Source: JBGSKY01 sp041740995
Lineage (GTDB): Bacteria; Planctomycetota; Planctomycetia; Pirellulales; Pirellulaceae
NCBI GenBank assembly: GCA_041740995.1
Contig: JBGSKY010000022.1
Coordinates: 1-21,304 of the forward strand
Length of the DNA stretch: 21,304 nt
Reading direction: 5' to 3'
The position numbers were made by a program, and so were the translations under genes. Each line of letters starts with the position of its first letter. Positions within the stretch are counted from its first letter, which is position 1. This document shows positions 5,654 to 13,197 of this stretch, piece by piece. The notes beneath the pieces are model-generated. The model did not search any database. It was not told the DNA's origin and worked only from the letters and a program-made list of their open reading frames with translations.

Positions 5654-6724
5654 TTGAAACTTCCAAATAGCCAGCTAACTTTCCGGACCACCGATCGCGA
5701 AGCCAAATTAACGTTGGCGGCGGCCGTTCGCGGCTGGATCGACGGCTGCTCTTGGAATGCCGCCAAGACGCTCATCACCAATCGGCGAATTCAAGTCAAC
5801 GGAAACCTGTGCGTCGACGAAGCCCGGCGGCTCAAGATCGACGACGTCATCCGCGTGACGGAACATTCGCAGCCCAAGCCAGTTTCAGCGAAGCGTGTCA
5901 AGGTCGCGTATCTCGACGAGCACTTAGTGGTCTTTGAAAAACCAGTTGGCGTAACTTCGGTTCGGCATTTTGAAGAACGCAAGATGCACGTCAAGCGTCG
6001 CCAGTTGCAACCAACACTGCAAGAACTGGCTCCCGAGGCTATCGCTCGCCAGATGTATGACCTTCGCCACGCAGGCGAAGGCAATGCGTTGCGACGACGA
6101 CGCGATCGGTCCAGCGCCGAAATCGAAGCTCTAATCGCCAACGCGGCGCGGCACCATGCCGTCCTAGCGGTCCACAGGCTCGACCGCGACACTAGTGGCC
6201 TGATTATGTTTGCCCGCACGCAAGCCGCCGCAATGGCCCTTTCGAAAATGTTCAAAAAGCACGAAATTGATCGACGTTACACTGCCGTTGTGCAAGGCGA
6301 TTGCAAGCCGCAAACCCTTGTCAGCTATATGCTTAGGGACCGTGGAGACGGTCGTCGTGGAAGTGCGATAATTGAGAACGGTATGATACCTTCCGATGCT
6401 CGTCGAGCGGTGACGCATGTGCGGCCGGTCCAGTCATTGGCCGACGCACGCTACACCGTGGTTGAATGCAAGCTTGAGACGGGTCGGACCCATCAAATTC
6501 GCATTCATCTATCCGAAGCTGGGCATCCGATTTGCGGCGAGAAGATTTACGTTCGCAGTCTACTGGGCGAGCAGATCCGCGACGAGAGCAAGGCTCCGCG
6601 CCAAGCCTTGCACGCTGGCCGACTAAAATTTGTCCATCCGATGACCGGTCAAAAGATCAGCTTGAAAATGGATTTGCCCTTCGACCTGCAAAATTGGATC
6701 GAAGGTTTTTCCAAGTTACGATAG
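5654..6724 (+). CDS. RluA-family RNA pseudouridine synthase
   Basis: The enzyme converts uridine to pseudouridine in rRNA or tRNA. The 356-aa frame has an N-terminal S4 RNA-binding domain (about residues 25-75, with NRRIQVNGNLCVDEARRLKI), the entry strand VVFEKPVGVTSVRH (92-105) and the catalytic box HRLDRDTSG (174-182, catalytic Asp177). The C-terminal signature RTHQIRIHL-x5-HPICGEKIY follows. Between KPVGV and HRLD there is a longer, Arg-rich stretch (about 105-170) than usual for RluA. The only start near the S4 domain is TTG at 5654, with no clear ribosome site, so the exact start is uncertain. The RNA target cannot be deduced. The gene is convergent with the following methyltransferase, with a 32-base gap. 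Confidence 0.9.
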   Translation: MKLPNSQLTFRTTDREAKLTLAAAVRGWIDGCSWNAAKTLITNRRIQVNGNLCVDEARRLKIDDVIRVTEHSQPKPVSAKRVKVAYLDEHLVVFEKPVGVTSVRHFEERKMHVKRRQLQPTLQELAPEAIARQMYDLRHAGEGNALRRRRDRSSAEIEALIANAARHHAVLAVHRLDRDTSGLIMFARTQAAAMALSKMFKKHEIDRRYTAVVQGDCKPQTLVSYMLRDRGDGRRGSAIIENGMIPSDARRAVTHVRPVQSLADARYTVVECKLETGRTHQIRIHLSEAGHPICGEKIYVRSLLGEQIRDESKAPRQALHAGRLKFVHPMTGQKISLKMDLPFDLQNWIEGFSKLR

Positions 6725-6758
6725 GGCACAACCGGTTCGGCCCTACAACTGATTTTTT
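6722..6758 (+). terminator. Hairpin between convergent RNA-modification genes
   Basis: TAGGGC (6722-6727, including the stop codon) pairs with GCCCTA (6740-6745) around ACCGGT, followed after 7 bases by TTTTTT (6753-6758). It could end the pseudouridine synthase transcript. The T-run is further from the stem than ideal. Confidence 0.35.
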
Positions 6759-8139
6759 ATCGCAACCTAGCGATGGCTGGCAGTTGGTTGTTCCAACGAT
6801 TGCCTGCGTGTTTCAGCCAGCCAATTCCGCGCCCATGCCAACACGCCAGCGTGTACCCAGAACTTACTGCCGTTCGCTGGTCGATTGCCAACGCCGCGCC
6901 TCCAATGACCCGTCGTGCCTCTTCGTCAGTCAGTTCAACGGTCGACGCTGGTTGGAAGTAGCGCCTGTCCAAATGAGCTAGCAACTGTGTTGGTATCGCC
7001 CGTTGTTGCTTCAGTTCCCACGCGATTGGCAGTTCATTGACGCTTAACTTTTCCGCCTCAAGCCAAGCTGCAAGCGACACGTCGTCAGAAACCATTGCGA
7101 TCGCCTGCTCGCTCCGGTGCAATAAAGTGCTACTTAACTGGCCGAAGTTTTCGACGTCAAGTGGCTCGGCAATTTTCTCGCGGTTCGCGTCAGTGCGTCG
7201 CTTCGCAAGCCAAGCTCGATTTCCCGAACCAGTCTTTGCATCGGAGAACGATTTCGGCTCAGTCTCGCTGACTTTTAACAGGCGGGCCGCAAAGGCGCCA
7301 GCGCAGCGGTCGCGATGTGGCCAGAGCCGATAGCTGGATGGTTGCAGTGGGCTGAGCCAACTTGCCAGGTTTTGGTCTGGCATCGCAGCCAATGATTCTG
7401 GAAATGTATCCAGCAGCCAGTCGATTTGCGATTCGTTTTCCAGATCGGCAAAGGTGCAAGTCGAGTAAACTAACCGGCCACCAACGCGGAGCAGACTGAG
7501 CGCGGCGCGTAAAATTCGCTGTTGACGGGCTGCCGAATGTTCGATTTGTTTGGGCGAAAACGCATCGTCGGAACGTTTGTTTTTAATCGTCAACGCTTGA
7601 CCGCTGCAGGGTGCGTCGACCAACACGACATCAAATGCATTTGGAAATCGTTCGGCCAGTCGCTGTGGATCGGCATTAGTCACTGCGAAACGAGGATTGC
7701 CAGTGCGATTGAGCTGATGCCGCAAGATTTCAATTCGCGATCCGATCGGTTCGTTAGCGACCAAGAAGCCGCCGCTCTGGGGACCATTGCCAAGCTGCTC
7801 AAGCATCGCGGACGCTTTGCCGCCTGGCGCTGCACAGAGATCACAGACTCGCTCGTGCGGTTGGACGTCTGCTAAGGCAACTGCGAGCAACGATCCAGCG
7901 TCTTGGATATAGTAATCGCCGGTCGCATATTGAAGGAATTGGGACGGACGGATCTCCGAATTAGCGAGTAAAAAACCGCGGTCAAACCAATCGGTTCGTG
8001 ATGCTTCGAAAGGCAGATCAGACTTGTCGCGATTGGCGTGCAAGCGAACACATCGCCGAGGAAACTGCATCAGCGACTGTTCAAAGTCCGAACGCTGATT
8101 GGCAGGCAGAGCGTTGGAGATAATTTGTGTCGTCATCAT
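6757..8139 (-). CDS. RsmB/RsmF-type rRNA cytosine-C5 methyltransferase
   Basis: This 460-aa protein is a NOL1/NOP2/Sun-family enzyme that methylates cytosine C5 in rRNA or tRNA using S-adenosylmethionine. Key motifs are YIQDAGSLL (77-85), the SAM-binding CDLCAAPGGKAS (99-110), DAPCSGQ (175-181, Cys178) and YSTCTF (225-230, Cys228); both catalytic cysteines are present. The C-terminal region ends RGIGWLKHAGNRWNNQLP, which resembles the RsmF C-terminal RNA-binding extension, so it may be closer to RsmF than RsmB. The start is the first of two adjacent ATG codons (8139 or 8136). A 19-base palindrome lies 14 bases upstream. It stands alone on minus between a convergent pseudouridine synthase and a divergent dapA. 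Confidence 0.92.
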   Translation of the reverse strand: MMTTQIISNALPANQRSDFEQSLMQFPRRCVRLHANRDKSDLPFEASRTDWFDRGFLLANSEIRPSQFLQYATGDYYIQDAGSLLAVALADVQPHERVCDLCAAPGGKASAMLEQLGNGPQSGGFLVANEPIGSRIEILRHQLNRTGNPRFAVTNADPQRLAERFPNAFDVVLVDAPCSGQALTIKNKRSDDAFSPKQIEHSAARQQRILRAALSLLRVGGRLVYSTCTFADLENESQIDWLLDTFPESLAAMPDQNLASWLSPLQPSSYRLWPHRDRCAGAFAARLLKVSETEPKSFSDAKTGSGNRAWLAKRRTDANREKIAEPLDVENFGQLSSTLLHRSEQAIAMVSDDVSLAAWLEAEKLSVNELPIAWELKQQRAIPTQLLAHLDRRYFQPASTVELTDEEARRVIGGAALAIDQRTAVSSGYTLACWHGRGIGWLKHAGNRWNNQLPAIARLR

Positions 8140-8152
8140 GTTTCTCGTTCAG

Positions 8153-8171
8153 GCCTCGTCTGAGACGAGGC
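8153..8171. repeat. Perfect palindrome upstream of the methyltransferase start
   Basis: GCCTCGTCT and AGACGAGGC are exact complements around a single central G. It lies 14 bases before the ATG at 8139 on the minus strand. It could be an operator, or, if transcribed, a leader hairpin next to the ribosome site. Confidence 0.7.
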
Positions 8172-8193
8172 GTGGGTTGTGGGATGTCAGCGG

Positions 8194-8273
8194 GTCGGTG
8201 CTAGCCCTCGGTTCTTCGGGTAAGTGACCTTGCGGATATCGAGAAGAACCGGAGGGCTTCCGCAAAAGCCGAC
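8194..8273. repeat. Decayed REP-pair element, copy 4
   Basis: AGCCCTCGGTTCTTC (about 8203-8217) pairs with GAAGAACCGGAGGGCT (about 8243-8258), apart from one extra base. An outer GTCGG/CCGAC closes the structure, and GCGTTAGC-like and CGTCCCGCT end remnants follow at about 8281-8300. It is recognisable as the same family by the GAAGAACCGGAGGGC arm. It lies in the divergent region between the methyltransferase and dapA. Confidence 0.6.
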
Positions 8274-8463
8274 GCTGTTCTTTGCTAACGCCGTCCCGCT
8301 CACAAAAAACGAAGATTGGAAATCCAAGCGGCCCTGAGCTTGGCATAAATATGGCTGGTCGAAACGCGGCTGCAGCGTTAAATTTAGAAACGTCGCAGAT
8401 CGCTTTACCGGCTTGACGCGGTGCTCAGTTTTTACTTCCAACACGTTTTATCAGGTTACACCC

Positions 8464-9390
8464 GTGCGTAAAGGCAGCGATTTTGCAGGCGTTGGCGTCG
8501 CCATTACAACTCCGTTCCGCGATGGAGCCGTCGACGTGCGTCGATTGCACGAGCAAGTAGATTTTCAAATCGAAGCGGGCGTCCAGTTCCTGGTTCCCGT
8601 CGGCACCACTGGCGAGTCACCGACGTTGACTCATGATGAGCACGATCGAGTGATTAGCGAAGTCATTCAGCGCGCTGCCGGACGATGCAAAGTCATGGCG
8701 GGAACAGGTAGCAATTCGACGGCTGAAGCACTTCGACTGACGATTCGTGCCGCGAAAGAAGGTGCCGATGCGACGTTGCAAGTCGCTCCGTATTACAACA
8801 AGCCGATGCAGGAAGGTTTCTATGAACACTTCAAGATGATCGCGGAAAATGTTGATATTCCGGTTTGTGTTTACAACATTCCGGGGCGATCGGCTAAGAA
8901 TATAGAGCCCGAAACGATCATTCGACTCGCGGAACTTGAAAACATTACGATGGTCAAGGAAGCGACCGGTTCGATGGACCAATGTTCTCAGATCCTCAAC
9001 CAAACGAACTTGACAGTTCTTTCAGGCGACGATTCGATGACGCTGCCGATGATGAGTGTCGGGGCCGAAGGGGTGATCAGCGTGGTTGGAAATATTGTGC
9101 CCAAGGATCTGTTGCAACTGGTCGCTGCGGCCAACGATGGCGACCTAACGGAGGCGCAGCGCTTGCATCACAAGCTGTTTTATCTCTGCCGGGAGATGCT
9201 TTCGATGGCGACTAACCCGATTCCAGTCAAGCGAGCGATGCAGTTGCTCGGCCGCGACACTGGCGAGCTTCGTTTGCCGATGACCCAGCTCAACGACACA
9301 GCCACCGCCAAGCTTGAAGCGTTACTCGAAGAGTACGGCCTACCAACGGTCGAAGAACCGGACGGCTCGCGCCGTGCCGCTAGAGTGTGA
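8464..9390 (+). CDS. dapA: 4-hydroxy-tetrahydrodipicolinate synthase
   Basis: DapA condenses pyruvate with aspartate semialdehyde, the first committed step to diaminopimelate and lysine. The GTG at 8464 gives 308 aa starting VRKGSDFAGVGVAITTPF, the normal N-terminus; a TTG 51 bases upstream is in frame but adds an untypical leader. Active-site residues are present: GTTGES (47-52), Tyr110/Tyr111 in APYYNKP, Tyr137 and Arg142 in VYNIPGRS, and the Schiff-base Lys165 in VKEATGS. The family normally ends near EYGLP (residue 294). Here about a dozen residues follow, of which 297-306 (EEPDGSRRAA) are encoded by half of a REP-pair element. The tail is probably neutral, since the catalytic barrel and C-terminal helices are complete. 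Confidence 0.95.
   Translation: MRKGSDFAGVGVAITTPFRDGAVDVRRLHEQVDFQIEAGVQFLVPVGTTGESPTLTHDEHDRVISEVIQRAAGRCKVMAGTGSNSTAEALRLTIRAAKEGADATLQVAPYYNKPMQEGFYEHFKMIAENVDIPVCVYNIPGRSAKNIEPETIIRLAELENITMVKEATGSMDQCSQILNQTNLTVLSGDDSMTLPMMSVGAEGVISVVGNIVPKDLLQLVAAANDGDLTEAQRLHHKLFYLCREMLSMATNPIPVKRAMQLLGRDTGELRLPMTQLNDTATAKLEALLEEYGLPTVEEPDGSRRAARV
9351..9382. repeat. Half REP element inside the dapA 3' end
   Basis: CGAAGAACCGGACGGCTCGC followed by GCCGTGCCGCTA is the right half of the REP-pair element, identical to the right half at 9485-9517. It is read in frame as EEPDGSRRAA and is followed by AGAGTG and a TGA. The matching left half is absent; the preceding bases are normal dapA sequence. Confidence 0.9.
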
Positions 9391-9413
9391 AAACAGCTAA
9401 CGTCTGAAAGCAG

Positions 9414-9517
9414 TAGCGGAATGGGCGCAAGCCCTCCGGTTATTTTGGGGACGCTTAAGCTCACGTGCCCAGAAAGTTCCCGTGCCGAAGAACCGGACGG
9501 CTCGCGCCGTGCCGCTA
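9414..9517. repeat. REP-pair element, array unit 1
   Basis: It runs from TAGCGGAATGGGCGCAAGCC to GCCGTGCCGCTA. The central loop carries CACGTG at 9462-9467; the second CACGTG seen in the other units is changed to CCCGTG here. Confidence 0.9.
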
Positions 9518-9548
9518 ACGTCTAGAAAACTGTAGCGTCTGAAAACAG

Positions 9549-9652
9549 TAGCGGAATGGGCGCAAACCCTCCGGTGATTTTGACCACGCTCAAGCTCACG
9601 TGCTCAGAACGTTCACGTGCCGAAGAACCGGACGGCTCGCGCCGTACCGCTA
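9549..9652. repeat. REP-pair element, array unit 2
   Basis: It has the same layout as unit 1, with GGGCGCAAACCC weakening the left hairpin by one base. CACGTG occurs at 9597-9602 and 9614-9619. Confidence 0.9.
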
Positions 9653-9684
9653 ACGTCTGAAAACGGTTAACGTCTAGAAAACTG

Positions 9685-9788
9685 TAGCGGAATGGGCGCA
9701 AGCCCTCCGGTGATTTAGGGGACGCTTAAGCCCACGTGCCCAGAAAGTTCACGTGCCGAAGAACCGGACGGCTCGCGACGTACCGCTA
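9685..9788. repeat. REP-pair element, array unit 3
   Basis: It has the same layout, with the right arm reading CGGCTCGCGACGTACCGCTA. CACGTG occurs at 9733-9738 and 9750-9755. The spacers on both sides contain GGTTAACGTCTAGAAAAC. Confidence 0.9.
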
Positions 9789-9820
9789 ACGTCTGAAAAC
9801 GGTTAACGTCTAGAAAACAG

Positions 9821-9924
9821 TAGCGGAATTGGCGCAAGCCCTCCGGTGATTTCGACAACGCTCAAGCTCACGTGCCCAGAAAGTTCACGTGCCGAAGAAC
9901 CGGACGGCTCGCGCCGTGCCGCTA
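9821..9924. repeat. REP-pair element, array unit 4
   Basis: It has the same layout, with the left foot TAGCGGAATTGGCGCAAGCC. CACGTG occurs at 9869-9874 and 9886-9891. Its downstream spacer runs to the 3' end of tRNA-Ser. Confidence 0.9.
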
Positions 9925-9959
9925 ACGTCTGAAAACAGCTAACGTCTAGAAAACTGTAG

Positions 9960-10041
9960 CGGAGGGCACGGGACTCGAACCCGCAACCCCTTACGGGGCA
10001 CTTCATTTCCAATGAAGCTGCTAGCCATTCGCTTACCCTCC
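9960..10041 (-). tRNA. tRNA-Ser(GGA)
   Basis: On the minus strand the gene starts GGAGGGTAAGCGAATGGC and ends CCCGTGCCCTCC plus discriminator G. The 7-bp acceptor stem GGAGGGT/GCCCTCC, the anticodon stem CTTCA/TGAAG with loop TTGGAAA (anticodon GGA, reading UCC/UCU), and the T-arm GCGGG-TTCGAGT-CCCGT are all clear. A long variable arm CCCC-GTAA-GGGG marks a class II tRNA, and discriminator G is the serine identity base. CCA is not encoded; GCTAC follows instead, which coincides with the foot of the repeat array. Confidence 0.96.
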
Positions 10042-10060
10042 GTCGTTTCAGATCGCACAA

Positions 10061-10088
10061 AGCTTAACGACTCGCGCCGAAATGGCAA
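10061..10088 (-). promoter_or_regulatory. Candidate tRNA-Ser promoter
   Basis: On the minus strand TTGCCA (10083-10088) is followed after 16 bases by TAAGCT (10061-10066). This would start transcription around 10054, about a dozen bases before the mature tRNA 5' end. Confidence 0.4.
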
Positions 10089-10200
10089 GAAGATGTAGAG
10101 TGTTGGACGAAGAGAGTTGAGAGAAAGAAGCTGCGGCACGCCACAACCATTCCGTTGTCAACATTCAGCCCACGGCACTCAAAACTCAACTTGTGCTTCG

Positions 10201-13197
10201 CTATCTCGTGATCGTCTTGCTGCTCGACATGGCAGTTCGCAAGTAACGCGTTGATTCTTCCTGAATCAGATGCGTTTCGCCGTCATCGCATTGGACTTCC
10301 GCTCGGAAGCGGTGCATGCCGGGAACCGAGGCAACGGCGATCACTCGCAGCACCGCTGATTGTCCAGCTTCGATCTTCGAAATTGGATCGAATACAACCT
10401 GTCCGGTCACCATTTGAGCCGCTTCGCCTTCGAAACCTATCGGTTCAATGCCTTCAGAGAATTGAGCCAGGACGGTCACGTTGCGGGCCGTTTTTGAGCC
10501 ACGATTTTGCACGACCAACTCATAAACGACCTTCTCCGAAACCGGCGCCGGTGCGACTGGATCGGCAACCGTCAAAATCAAGTCGCTGATCGATTCGACC
10601 ATTACCAAAGCTTTGCAGTTGGCATTCGAACCATGTTCATTGGCTGCATTGACTTCGATATTCAACGAGCCAGTTTCGTTCATTTGGATAGGCACCGTGA
10701 TCTGTTTCGTCTCACGTGCCGCAACATTCTTCAGAACCCAAAACAACTTGTTTCCAGACTGCGCGACACCCTCAGGTAACGACGCAGCTAGCGCACCGGC
10801 AGGCAGCAAGATTTCACAGCGAACGTCCTGGGCCACGACATCACCTTCGTTGACAATTTCGAACGTGTAAGGTGCGATGGCTCCTTGGAATTGGCGTTCC
10901 GGAGCGACGCAAGCGGTCTGCAATTGAATCTGCTTGACGGTCACATCGATTTTGCTTTCGGCTTGCAATTGCGAAACCTTACTCTCGGCACCGCCGCTGA
11001 TCGACATTCGACCGCTCTTTTGGAACGTCAACTCGACTTCGACGATCCGTTCTTGACCAGCCGCGAGATCGCCGATCTTGGATTTCTGTGTGCCGAAGCT
11101 CTCGGCGGTCATAAATACCTCAGCGTCTTTGACGTCCGCATTGCCCGGATTTCGAACGCGCAAGCGATACATTTCTGGTTTGCCGTACAGCACTTCGCTC
11201 GCCCCTTCGATCGCAACGACCAATTGTGGTTGAACCGCGTTGATGTCCAGCGTTCCGGTTTCGGGCAGCACGGTCCATTCGATATCCATCCCAAAGTGCT
11301 CAGGACGCAATGCCGAAAGTTCCGCAGTCAGCGTTCGTGTTTGCCCGGCAGGCAATTCTGGAAGTTGCCAAAGGATCGATTTACTGCCATCCTCCAAATC
11401 TTCGGCTTCAAGCGTGCCGGCAGCCACTTTCACGTCTTTGCTTGTCACGCCGGCTGGCACCAGCGTGCTGACCAGAAGCCCGACGACTTCGGATTGTCCT
11501 TCGTTTTTTGCGAAGACGCGATAGGTTGCAGGTGTATTGACCTTCAGTTTGGCCGGACCTTCGACCCACAATCGAATTTGCGGAATTACCATTTCCAGCA
11601 AACGAGCCTTGCTTGGATCGTCTGACGAAGCAGGTGGAACGTTGTTGCTCGAACCGTAGATGGAATTGTTCTTCGTGCTTGAGCTCGAATCGCCGACGAC
11701 AAATTCTGGTCGCGGAGCTGGATTGGCGTTCGCTGCAGTCATCTCCGAATTCAAATTCGTTGGCAATGGCAGAGCTAGCGAAGAAGAAGAATTTGCATCA
11801 GCGGTTGTGGTGCTGGTCGTCGCCCGCGTTGATCCCGCGGTGCTCGCTGGGATCGCTGGAGTCGAATTTCGTGGCAATTGCAACGAATAAGTCTCCTGCG
11901 ACGAATTGGTTGCTGTCGTCGCGGGCGGCAACTGCATGGCCGAAGGACTGGCAATCGCAGTGGCAGGCGGCACGGCAGCAACACTCGAACCGGCGAGATC
12001 CTTCAGCGGCGAATTGTAGCTCGTCGGAATCCGTGGCGGCGTATTGAGCGGTTGCGAAGTGCGGTTGATCGGTGACATCGTCGATCCGTTTTGTAGAGAA
12101 ACCGGATCTGGAAGAGCGGTCGTGCTGGTCGAGCCAGCCGTTTTGCGTGAGACAGCAAACTCGCGGTCGTCGGCAGCGATTCGAGTCATCGTGTCGCCGT
12201 TGGATTGCTTGGTCGCGGTGCTTGTTGCCGCGGTGGTCGATTCCGGATTTGCCCTTAGTTGAGGCACTGCTTGGACCAAAGATTCGGACGAAACTACCGC
12301 GCTCTGGCTGGACGCACGACGGCTCGATCGATCCGAGTCTAAAGGTTCGACATACATTCGTCGCACAGGCTCGATCGCTTGAGTTTCTCGCGTCGCTGCG
12401 GCTGCGGCGGAATATTTGGATTGACTCGTCGAGTTGTTTGCTGCGGAGTTGTTCGGGCTGCTGCCGGTTTGTCGATTCAAGGCTTGCGATGGCGTAACAA
12501 TTTGCGGTAGCGGACGCGAGAGGGCGCCGGCAGCCGATGAATCGCCGTTTGAACCAGGCGGGCTGAGGTTGCTTGCGGCTAAATTGCTCGGCTGATTAGC
12601 GGTCACCGTCGTTGTTTTGGATGGTGCTGCGATGGCTGGTTTAGCGAATGGTTCTTGGTAATTTTCAGCCGCCGGCAATCCGGCTGGCTGACGCGTCGCG
12701 ACCGCTCGTTCTTCAGAGTTCAGACCGCTGAGGTCATCGTCGCCGCCGGTGATACCGGTCAACTGATGAAAGAAGCCGCCGCCAAAGAGTCCCGATCGAG
12801 TCGACTCGGGCTTCGATTGGTTGTCGCGACTGGCCGATGTATTGGAACGTTGTGGGCTGGGTTGAACTGGGCGAGCAGGGGCTTTCGATTCGGACGATTC
12901 GTCGGTGGAACGCGATGATCCGAACAATGACGCTCGGGGGGTTGAGCGGGAAGTGTTGAAACGGGCCGAAGGCAGTGAGTTGCGATCTTCTTTGCTGGCT
13001 GCAAGTGGTTCATCGGTCGAATCGCCACGACCTCCAAGGAAGCGACCGAAGGCCGCGCGGAAGCTACCGCTGCTTTCAGTGCTGCCGGCGCTCTCGTCGC
13101 CCTGGGCGGCCAGCGGTTGAAGCTGGCTGGACGTTCCAAGCAGCGTTAGCGCTAGGATGGTCATGCGAATAGAGAGCAAGCGGTATTGTCGCGGCAT
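10201..13197 (-). CDS. Large exported protein with Ser/Thr-rich region and DUF11-like repeats
   Basis: This 998-aa protein starts with a signal peptide: basic RQYRLLSIR, then hydrophobic TILALTLLG, with likely cleavage around LAAQ-G (residue 31). Residues from about 32 to 530 are low-complexity, rich in Ser, Thr, Ala, Asn, Pro and Gln, and look disordered. From about residue 536 there are four consecutive beta-sandwich repeats of the DUF11/CARDB type. Their strands read TYRVFAKNEGQSEV, MYRLRVRNPGNADV, PYTFEIVNEGDVVAQ and VYELVVQNRGSKTARN, each followed by an LPAG- or LAAGQ-like turn. Such modules usually mediate adhesion or envelope structure. There is no C-terminal anchor. The ATG at 13197 is supported by GAGG seven bases upstream (13205-13208). 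Its exact role is unknown; a cell-envelope protein is the best guess. Confidence 0.88.
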   Translation of the reverse strand: MPRQYRLLSIRMTILALTLLGTSSQLQPLAAQGDESAGSTESSGSFRAAFGRFLGGRGDSTDEPLAASKEDRNSLPSARFNTSRSTPRASLFGSSRSTDESSESKAPARPVQPSPQRSNTSASRDNQSKPESTRSGLFGGGFFHQLTGITGGDDDLSGLNSEERAVATRQPAGLPAAENYQEPFAKPAIAAPSKTTTVTANQPSNLAASNLSPPGSNGDSSAAGALSRPLPQIVTPSQALNRQTGSSPNNSAANNSTSQSKYSAAAAATRETQAIEPVRRMYVEPLDSDRSSRRASSQSAVVSSESLVQAVPQLRANPESTTAATSTATKQSNGDTMTRIAADDREFAVSRKTAGSTSTTALPDPVSLQNGSTMSPINRTSQPLNTPPRIPTSYNSPLKDLAGSSVAAVPPATAIASPSAMQLPPATTATNSSQETYSLQLPRNSTPAIPASTAGSTRATTSTTTADANSSSSLALPLPTNLNSEMTAANANPAPRPEFVVGDSSSSTKNNSIYGSSNNVPPASSDDPSKARLLEMVIPQIRLWVEGPAKLKVNTPATYRVFAKNEGQSEVVGLLVSTLVPAGVTSKDVKVAAGTLEAEDLEDGSKSILWQLPELPAGQTRTLTAELSALRPEHFGMDIEWTVLPETGTLDINAVQPQLVVAIEGASEVLYGKPEMYRLRVRNPGNADVKDAEVFMTAESFGTQKSKIGDLAAGQERIVEVELTFQKSGRMSISGGAESKVSQLQAESKIDVTVKQIQLQTACVAPERQFQGAIAPYTFEIVNEGDVVAQDVRCEILLPAGALAASLPEGVAQSGNKLFWVLKNVAARETKQITVPIQMNETGSLNIEVNAANEHGSNANCKALVMVESISDLILTVADPVAPAPVSEKVVYELVVQNRGSKTARNVTVLAQFSEGIEPIGFEGEAAQMVTGQVVFDPISKIEAGQSAVLRVIAVASVPGMHRFRAEVQCDDGETHLIQEESTRYLRTAMSSSKTITR

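Larger units (their letters stand above)
8140..8463. other. Divergent intergenic region upstream of dapA
   Basis: The stretch holds the 19-base palindrome, a decayed REP-pair element and about 160 bases without a recognised feature. I see no lysine-riboswitch-like structure and no clear promoter, although dapA and the methyltransferase must both start from here. Confidence 0.5.
9351..9960. repeat. Tandem array of about 136-bp units between dapA and tRNA-Ser
   Basis: Four full units begin at 9414, 9549, 9685 and 9821 (period 135-136). Each is a REP-pair element of 104 bases plus a spacer of 31-32 bases built from AACGTCT(G/A)GAAAAC repeats. A fifth unit would begin at 9955 (TAGCGGAG) but becomes the 3' end of the tRNA gene. 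A half unit opens the array inside dapA. The array fills the region between two convergent genes and holds no gene of its own. Confidence 0.92.

Noticed and set aside
8274..8463. Lysine riboswitch upstream of dapA
   Set aside because: No long multi-stem conserved leader could be recognised; the visible structure is a decayed REP-pair element.
9414..9924. CRISPR array
   Set aside because: Units are about 104 bases of conserved palindrome with near-identical 31-32 base spacers. A CRISPR array has short repeats and unique spacers, and no cas genes are present.
9351..10041. Integrated element using tRNA-Ser as attachment site
   Set aside because: The repeat reaches the tRNA 3' end, but there is no integrase, no cargo and no duplicated tRNA end; the region is repeat only.
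10885..11625. 246-aa plus-strand frame
   Set aside because: It is antisense to the exported DUF11-like protein, has no family features, and the opposite strand has clear domain structure, a signal peptide and a ribosome site.
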